Shown here in pieces: positions 40,231 to 44,778 of a stretch of DNA of 44,778 bases. The translations under genes and the position numbers were made by a program. Source of the DNA: Cellulomonas sp. (GTDB lineage: Bacteria > Actinomycetota > Actinomycetes > Actinomycetales > Cellulomonadaceae); the NCBI GenBank assembly GCA_027451305.1, contig DAIDJQ010000039.1:1-44778 (forward strand), written 5' to 3'. Under the pieces are notes generated by a model. It searched no databases, was not told where the DNA came from, and was given only the letters and a program-made list of their open reading frames with translations. How positions within the stretch are numbered: position 1 is the first letter of the stretch; each line of letters starts with the position of its first letter.

Positions 40231-41024
40231 GCCCGTCCGGGGGCCGCGCCGCACCGGGGGGCTACCTCGACGACCCGAGCGGGTTCGTCGCGCTGGCGCA
40301 CCGGGGCTTCTCCCGCGCCGGGCTGGAGAACTCGCTCGCCGCGTTCGCCGCGGCGGTGGACCTCGGCTTCCGGTACGTGGAGACGGACGCGCACGCCACC
40401 AGCGACGGCGTGGCCGTCGCGCTGCACGACGGCACGCTCGACCGGACCACCGACAGCCACGGGCGGGTGGCCGACCAGCCGTGGGCTCGGGTGCGGACCG
40501 CGCGGATCGGCGGGGTGGAGCCGGTGCCGCTGCTCGAGGACGTGCTCGGCCTGTCGGTGGACGTGCGGGTGAACATCGACGTGAAGTCCGCCGCCGCGGT
40601 GGCGCCCGTGGCCGCCGCGATCGAGCGGACCCGCGCGCACGACCGGGTGTGCATCGCGTCCTTCTCGGTGCGGCGGCGGCGCGCGACGGTGGCGCGGCTG
40701 TCCCGACCGGTGGCCACCTCGGCGGCGACCAGCGAGGTGGCGGCCTTCGTGGTCGGCGCACGCGCGGGGCTGCCGGCCGGGGTGCTGGTCCGTGCCGTCG
40801 GGAGCGTCGACTGCCTGCAGGTGCCGGTGGCGCATGGCGCGGTCACGGTGGTCGACCGGCGGACGGTCGCGGCGGCGCACCGTGCGGGGCTGCACGTGCA
40901 CGTCTGGACGGTGAACGAGCCGGCGGAGATGCGCCGGCTGCTGGACCTCGGGGTCGACGGGCTGGTCAGCGACCGGGCCGACCTGCTGGCCGAGGTGCTG
41001 CGCGAGCGAGGGGTGTGGGCATGA
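40227..41024 (+). CDS. Glycerophosphodiester phosphodiesterase-family protein 1
   Basis: A 265-residue GDPD TIM barrel, expected to split glycerophosphodiesters into glycerol 3-phosphate and an alcohol. LAHRGFSRAGLENSLAAF gives the first catalytic His-Arg and conserved Glu, YVETDAHATSDGVAVALHDGTLDRTT the metal-binding Glu/Asp and second His, VNIDVKS the next strand (Asp where most members have Glu), and VWTVNEPAEMRRLLDLGVDGLVSDRAD the C-terminal signature. No signal peptide, so cytoplasmic. The GTG overlaps the hydrolase stop and its own stop overlaps the second GDPD (ATGA). Confidence 0.9.
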   Translation: MSPSGGRAAPGGYLDDPSGFVALAHRGFSRAGLENSLAAFAAAVDLGFRYVETDAHATSDGVAVALHDGTLDRTTDSHGRVADQPWARVRTARIGGVEPVPLLEDVLGLSVDVRVNIDVKSAAAVAPVAAAIERTRAHDRVCIASFSVRRRRATVARLSRPVATSAATSEVAAFVVGARAGLPAGVLVRAVGSVDCLQVPVAHGAVTVVDRRTVAAAHRAGLHVHVWTVNEPAEMRRLLDLGVDGLVSDRADLLAEVLRERGVWA

Positions 41025-41824
41025 GGGTGATCGGGCACCGGGGGAACAGCTCCGTGGCGCCGCAGAACACGTTGGCCGCGTTCGAGTCGGCCTGCGCGGC
41101 AGGCGTCGACGCGATCGAGCTCGACGTGCAGCTGACCGCCGACGGCCACCCGGTGGTGATCCACGACGACGCGGTGGACGCCACCACCGACGGCACCGGC
41201 CGGGTGGACAGCCTCACGTTGGCGCAGGTGCGCGCGCTGGACGCCGGGGCCTGGTTCGCACCGGCGTACGCCGGCCAGCGCGTGCCGGTGCTGGCGGAGG
41301 TGGTGGACCTGCTGGTGCGGCACCCGGCGGTGGAGCTGCTGCTCGAGCTCAAGGGTGTGTGGACCGCCGACCGGGTGCGCCTCCTGGTGGGACCGCTCGC
41401 CGAGGCCGGGCTGCTGGACAGGGTCGTCGGCCAGAGCTTCGAGCCGGCCAGCGTCGCGGCGCTGCGCGAGGTCGCGCCCCAGCTGCGGCGGGGTCTGCTG
41501 GTCGAGGAGCTGCCGTCGGGGTCGGACGGGTCGCCGGACCTGCCGGCGCTGGACAGGCTGTGCGCGAGCCTCGGCGTGATGACGTGCAACCCGGACGGCC
41601 GGCTGCTGCAGGACCACCCGGAGCTCGTGACTCGCCAGCACGCCGCCGGGCGCCAGGTGATGGCGTGGACGCTCGACGAGCCGTGGACGTGGGAGGCGGC
41701 CGGGGCGATGGCCGTCGACGCGGTGATCACCAACAGACCCGACCGGCTCCGCGGCTGGCTCGCAGCAGGACGTGGGACGGGCGCCGTCGGCTCGCCGGAA
41801 CGCGCCGACACGGAGGAGCGCTGA
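41021..41824 (+). CDS. Glycerophosphodiester phosphodiesterase-family protein 2
   Basis: A 267-residue GDPD, divergent from its neighbour. VIGHRGNSSVAPQNTLAAFESA carries the first His but Gln where PENT is usual; AIELDVQLTADGHPVVIHDD holds the metal-binding Glu/Asp and second His; ELLLELKG supplies the third acidic ligand; MAWTLDEPWTWEAAGAMAVDAVITNRPDRL ends the barrel. Cytoplasmic. Two adjacent but dissimilar GDPDs suggest different substrates rather than a recent duplication. The start overlaps GDPD 1 by four bases, and the stop shares a base with the following gene (TGATG). Confidence 0.9.
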   Translation: MRVIGHRGNSSVAPQNTLAAFESACAAGVDAIELDVQLTADGHPVVIHDDAVDATTDGTGRVDSLTLAQVRALDAGAWFAPAYAGQRVPVLAEVVDLLVRHPAVELLLELKGVWTADRVRLLVGPLAEAGLLDRVVGQSFEPASVAALREVAPQLRRGLLVEELPSGSDGSPDLPALDRLCASLGVMTCNPDGRLLQDHPELVTRQHAAGRQVMAWTLDEPWTWEAAGAMAVDAVITNRPDRLRGWLAAGRGTGAVGSPERADTEER

Positions 41825-42744
41825 TGACCCGCAGCCTCCGCTACGCCGTCTACGGCGGCCCGGAGGTGCTCCGGCTGGTCCAGGAGCCGGACCCGACCGC
41901 AGCCGCGGGGCAGCTGCGGCTCCGGGTGGCGGCCGCGGGCCTGAACCCGGCCGACTGGAAGGCGTTCGGCGGTCTGTTCGCACGTGGCTCGGCACCGGAC
42001 GGCCCTCGCGGCGTGGGGCACGACGTCGCAGGCGTGGTGGACCAGGTCGGCACCGGCGTCGACGGGTACCGCGTCGGCGACACCGTCGTGGCGCAGGTGC
42101 CCGGCGGTGCGCTGAGCGACGTGCTGGTGGTGGACGTGAGCGATGCCGTCCTGCCCGTGCCGGCCGGCGTCGACGTGGTGGTGGCGGGAGTGCTGCCCGT
42201 GGCTGCTCGGGCGGCGGTCGCCGGGCTGGCTGCGGTCGGCGCCGGGCCCGGTGACGTGCTGCTGCTCAGCGCCGCGGCGGGTGGCGTCGGCCTGATCGCT
42301 GCGCAGCTGGCGGTGGACGCGGGCGTCACGGTGGTCGGGGTCGCAGGCGAGGCGAACCACGAGCTGCTGCGCAGCCTGGGTGTGCTCCCGGTGGGCCACG
42401 GCGAGGGGCTCGTCGGGCGGGTGCGCGCCGCCGCGCCGGGCCCGGTGACCGCGGTCCTCGACCTGCACGGGCCGGAGTACGTCACCGCGGGGCTCGAGCT
42501 GGGTGTGCCCGTGGAGCGCATCGCCTCGATCGCGTCGTCGCCGGACAGGCTGCAGGGCGCGATCTCCACCGGGGGAGCGCACGCGAGCGCCCAGGACGTC
42601 GCGCACGTGCTGGACCTCGTGGCGGCCGGACGTGTGCGGGTGCCGATCGCCGGACGCTACCCGCTCGAGGTCGACGCCGTTCGGGAGGCGTACACCCGGC
42701 TGCGCGACGGGCACGTGCAGGGCAAGCTCGTCGTCCTGCCCTGA
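41824..42744 (+). CDS. NADP-dependent oxidoreductase, quinone-reductase-like MDR family
   Basis: A 306-residue zinc-free medium-chain dehydrogenase. The N-terminal GroES-like domain (YAVYGGPEVLRLVQEPDP, RVAAAGLNPADWKAFGG, GHDVAGVVDQVGTGVDGYRVGDTVVAQ) is followed by a Rossmann domain (VLLLSAAAGGVGLIAAQLAVDAGVTVVGVA) and the C-terminal signature LEVDAVREAYTRLRDGHVQGKLVVLP. No catalytic zinc cysteines. The substrate is unknown; such enzymes reduce quinones or enones. The ATG shares one base with the GDPD 2 stop, making it the last gene of the operon. Confidence 0.88.
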   Translation: MTRSLRYAVYGGPEVLRLVQEPDPTAAAGQLRLRVAAAGLNPADWKAFGGLFARGSAPDGPRGVGHDVAGVVDQVGTGVDGYRVGDTVVAQVPGGALSDVLVVDVSDAVLPVPAGVDVVVAGVLPVAARAAVAGLAAVGAGPGDVLLLSAAAGGVGLIAAQLAVDAGVTVVGVAGEANHELLRSLGVLPVGHGEGLVGRVRAAAPGPVTAVLDLHGPEYVTAGLELGVPVERIASIASSPDRLQGAISTGGAHASAQDVAHVLDLVAAGRVRVPIAGRYPLEVDAVREAYTRLRDGHVQGKLVVLP

Positions 42745-42749
42745 GCGCG

Positions 42750-42794
42750 CCCCGACCGTCCGCCGCGGGCCGCCCCGACTCGGACCGGTCGGGG
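42750..42794. terminator. Hairpin between the operon end and the convergent TetR gene
   Basis: CCCCGACCG (42750-42758) matches CGGTCGGGG (42786-42794); an alternative tighter stem uses CCCCGAC at 42773-42779 with GTCGGGG at 42788-42794. It lies just after the MDR stop. Confidence 0.5.
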
Positions 42795-42801
42795 GCCGTG
42801 G

Positions 42802-43401
42802 TCAGGGACGGGCGCCCGTCCGCAGCTGCCAGGACTGGGACGCCTGCAACGCCCGGCGCAGCACCGCTGCCGGGATCGCCGGGTTGCTGATCGCGAGCAT
42901 CGTCAGCCCGTGCACCTCGGCCCACAGCGCGAGCGCCTGGACGAACGGGTCGCCGTCGGTGGGAAAGGTGCCTGCGAGGCGGCAGCGCACCACGTTGTCC
43001 ACCAGGTCCGCGAGCCCGTTGCCGGGGTCGGACTGCCGTTGCTCACCCGCGACCGCCCAGCTCGCGCGGTCGAACAGCACGCGGTACTCCCCGGGGTTGG
43101 CGAGCCCCCACTCCAGGTAGGCGTCCCCGCGGGCGGCAAGCTCCTCCAGCGGGTCCGCGATGGTCCCCACCTGCGCCTGCAGGCCCGCCATGAAGTCCCG
43201 CATCGCGCTGTCGCACACCTCGCTGAGCAGCGCGTCCTTGGTGTCGAAGTAGTGGTAGAGCGAGGGCGGGGTGCAGCCGGCCTTCGCGCAGACGCGGGCG
43301 ATGCTCACGGCGCGAGGGTCCCGGCCGGCGATGAGCAGCTCCCGGGTCGCCATGAGGATGCGGTTCCGCAGCCCTCCGGACTCCTGTGCCGCCACGACCA
43401 C
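42802..43401 (-). CDS. TetR/AcrR-family regulator with WHG-type C-domain
   Basis: A 199-residue repressor. The HTH covers about 10-58 (RNRILMATRELLIAGRDPRAVSIARVCAKAGCTPPSLYHYFDTKDALL, with CTPPSLYHYFDTK as the recognition helix). The C-terminal domain (FMAGLQAQVGTIADPLEELAARGDAYLEWGLANPGEYRVLFDR and LWAEVHGLTMLAI) is that of the TetR_C_33/WHG group. The ligand is unknown. GTG 43401 lies six bases after TACCCT, indicating leaderless transcription. It is convergent with the five-gene operon; whether it regulates that operon cannot be told, since no operator was recognised at 37.7 kb. Confidence 0.88.
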   Translation of the reverse strand: MVVAAQESGGLRNRILMATRELLIAGRDPRAVSIARVCAKAGCTPPSLYHYFDTKDALLSEVCDSAMRDFMAGLQAQVGTIADPLEELAARGDAYLEWGLANPGEYRVLFDRASWAVAGEQRQSDPGNGLADLVDNVVRCRLAGTFPTDGDPFVQALALWAEVHGLTMLAISNPAIPAAVLRRALQASQSWQLRTGARP

Positions 43402-43407
43402 TCAAGC

Positions 43408-43413
43408 AGGGTA
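43408..43413 (-). promoter_or_regulatory. Putative leaderless -10 element of the second TetR gene
   Basis: TACCCT on the minus strand ends six bases before the GTG at 43401. Confidence 0.5.
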
Positions 43414-43483
43414 GCGGCGTCCGCTGGAGAACCCGTCCAGCGCGCGGAGGTCGTCGGGTCGACCGTCGTCGTCTTCGTGCGAC

Positions 43484-43515
43484 GACGGCCCCGGAGCCTG
43501 CGCCCCGGGGCCGTC
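43484..43515 (-). terminator. Terminator of the beta-helix gene
   Basis: An 11-bp perfect stem, GACGGCCCCGG (43484-43494) with CCGGGGCCGTC (43505-43515), begins 24 bases after the stop on the minus strand. An overlapping GTCGTCG/CGACGAC hairpin lies just beyond it. Confidence 0.6.
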
Positions 43516-43538
43516 CGCCGGCGCGGGAGGACCCGTCG

Positions 43539-44778
43539 TCAGCCGGCCGGTGGGTAGCTGACCACCTGGCTGGCGACGTCGGGGTTGGCCGAGCTGACCG
43601 GGCCGCCGGTGTCGTCGACCACGTGGTCGATCGTGCCGGGTCCGCTGAGGTTGATGGTCAGCAGGTCGCGCAGCTGCACGCCGGGCGTGGTGGGCACCTC
43701 GAACGCGTGCGACACGTGGATGCCGGGGTTCACGTTCGTGAAGATGTAGCTGCCCATGCCGTAGCCCTGGAACGTGCGCACCGTGTCGGCCACCTTGAAG
43801 GCGGCGTAGCCGAGGACGCCGTCGTGCTGGTAGGCGGCCTGGGTGGGCGGGTCGTACGGCAGCTCGTTCTGGAAGAAGACGACCTCGCCGCCGTTGCCGT
43901 TCCAGATCACGTTGTCCTTCTCGAAGTGCTCGACGAACAGGCCGGTCGCGGTGACGTCGTCGCCGTTGACCACCAGGCCGGTGTCGGACGTGTTGACGGT
44001 CCAGCCGACCGAGCCGGGAACGCCGTGGTCGGCGCGCCACACCCACAGGTCGTCGAGGATCGCGTCGTCGGTGTTCACCTCGAGCGCCACGGTGGCCTTG
44101 CCGACGTGCGGGCCGCCGACGCGGAAGAAGACGTCCTGCAGCGCCACCGGATCGGTGGCGACGTCGTGCGGGCGGCCGTTGTTGCCGTTCTTCGAGCCGA
44201 TCTGCACCAGCAGGGCGGAGTTCACCGGCCCGGCGTCGACCGTGATCCCGGCGATGTCGATGCCGGGGACGTCTCCGGTGGTCAGAACGGTGTTGCCGTC
44301 GCTCGCGGTCAGCGTGGCCAGGCCCAGGCCGAGCACCACGGTGTCCGGCCGCTTCACCTTGATCGGCGAGCTGACGTCGTAGACGCCCGGCGTGAGCAGC
44401 AGGTTGAGGCCGCGAGCCAGGGCGGCGTTGATGGTGCTGACCGAGTCCGACGGCGTCGCCACGAAGAACCGGGACAGCGGGAGCGAGGTGCCAGCGGTGT
44501 GGCCGTCGGCCCACGTGGTGCCGACGGAGTCGTGCTGCGCCGACGGTACGAAGACGTTCCACGTCCCTGCCCCGTCGACGTAGACGTAGGGCTTCTCCTT
44601 GCTGACCGGCGTCTTGGCGAGCGTCGTGTACGCGTGCCCGTCGCCGAAGTCCTGCGCGGGGGCGGCGAGGTCGCCGGAGAAGACCTGGTTCCACACGTAG
44701 TTGGTCCAGCCGGTCCCCAGGTCGCTGTTCCGCACGTAGAACTGCTGCTGCGAGCCGTTCAGCGCGCCGCCCTCGAGC
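43539..44778 (-). CDS. Secreted right-handed beta-helix protein (GH87/GH55-like), partial
   Basis: Only the last about 413 residues are inside the window; the frame continues past base 44778, so the true start and any signal peptide are missing. Segments NSDLGTGWTNYVWNQVFSG, PVSKEKPYVYVDG, TPGVYDVSSPIKVKRPDTVVLGLGLATLT, LQDVFFRVGGPH, DDLWVWRADHG, VVNGDDVTATGLFVEHFEKDNVIWNGNGG and FFQNELPYDPP recall large secreted actinobacterial beta-helix proteins related to mycodextranase (GH87) and GH55 glucanases, sometimes found with discoidin or carbohydrate-binding domains. A polysaccharide substrate is likely but not proven. A GTG at 44735 is internal, not a start. It suits a polymer-degrading, Cellulomonas-like lifestyle. 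Confidence 0.75.
   Translation of the reverse strand, partial: LEGGALNGSQQQFYVRNSDLGTGWTNYVWNQVFSGDLAAPAQDFGDGHAYTTLAKTPVSKEKPYVYVDGAGTWNVFVPSAQHDSVGTTWADGHTAGTSLPLSRFFVATPSDSVSTINAALARGLNLLLTPGVYDVSSPIKVKRPDTVVLGLGLATLTASDGNTVLTTGDVPGIDIAGITVDAGPVNSALLVQIGSKNGNNGRPHDVATDPVALQDVFFRVGGPHVGKATVALEVNTDDAILDDLWVWRADHGVPGSVGWTVNTSDTGLVVNGDDVTATGLFVEHFEKDNVIWNGNGGEVVFFQNELPYDPPTQAAYQHDGVLGYAAFKVADTVRTFQGYGMGSYIFTNVNPGIHVSHAFEVPTTPGVQLRDLLTINLSGPGTIDHVVDDTGGPVSSANPDVASQVVSYPPAG

Noticed and set aside
1..44778. CRISPR arrays, tRNA or rRNA genes, insertion sequences, phage or toxin-antitoxin modules
   Set aside because: Looked for and not found; no regularly spaced repeats, cloverleaf with CCA end, transposase motifs or composition shift were seen.

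Overview
The window is high-GC actinobacterial DNA with strong G/C at third codon positions and many GTG starts. Gene content and order point to Micrococcales, most likely a Cellulomonas-like facultative anaerobe. The support is a WhiB-family gene, mycoredoxin, AdnAB, DUF3107, UPF0182, PPA1309 and, unusually, an NADH-linked [FeFe]-hydrogenase. The genus is an inference. I see no rRNA, tRNA, IS element, prophage or CRISPR array, and most of the window is conserved housekeeping sequence.

Layout. Positions 1-6.4 kb hold exonuclease III, convergent with mrp; a DUF1003 membrane protein with its overlapping MgtE-N/CBS partner; a YflT-type stress protein; and aminopeptidase P. At 6.5-10.1 kb a minus-strand three-gene operon (hydB-hydA-hydC order) encodes an NADH-dependent [FeFe]-hydrogenase; its upstream region carries two identical DosR-like boxes 21 bp apart. 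At 10.3-13.6 kb are a PHP phosphoesterase/MarC pair and a DEAD-box RNA helicase. From 11.9 to 37.5 kb the gene order resembles, from memory, the Mycobacterium tuberculosis Rv3211-Rv3193c neighbourhood: helicase, ferritin-like protein, DUF3107, TetR, adnA-adnB, kinase, nudC, mrx1, uvrD2, whiB7, ThiF-like protein, DUF5679, YgjP-like hydrolase, DUF2342 zincin, PDZ-Lon protease, PPA1309, UPF0182. At 37.8-42.7 kb a tightly coupled five-gene operon encodes an MFS transporter, an alpha/beta hydrolase, two glycerophosphodiesterases and a quinone-reductase-like MDR protein. The right edge has a TetR regulator and the C-terminal part of a secreted beta-helix protein that runs off the window.

Regulation visible in the sequence. 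whiB7 has a textbook-looking attenuation leader: an A-tract promoter with -35 and -10 inside the end of uvrD2, a 58-codon upstream ORF with a strong Shine-Dalgarno, a perfect terminator hairpin, and an 8-nt segment in the upstream ORF identical to the terminator's right arm that could act as antiterminator. About eleven genes have a TANNNT-like hexamer six or seven bases before the start codon and little or no Shine-Dalgarno, which suggests leaderless transcripts. That pattern also decided several start codons. Convergent gene pairs are mostly separated by GC-rich hairpins.

The most interesting parts are the hydrogenase operon with its putative hypoxia operators, the whiB7 leader, and several family members that lack signature cysteines (Mrp, UvrD2) or carry altered motifs (HydA L1, AdnA Walker B).
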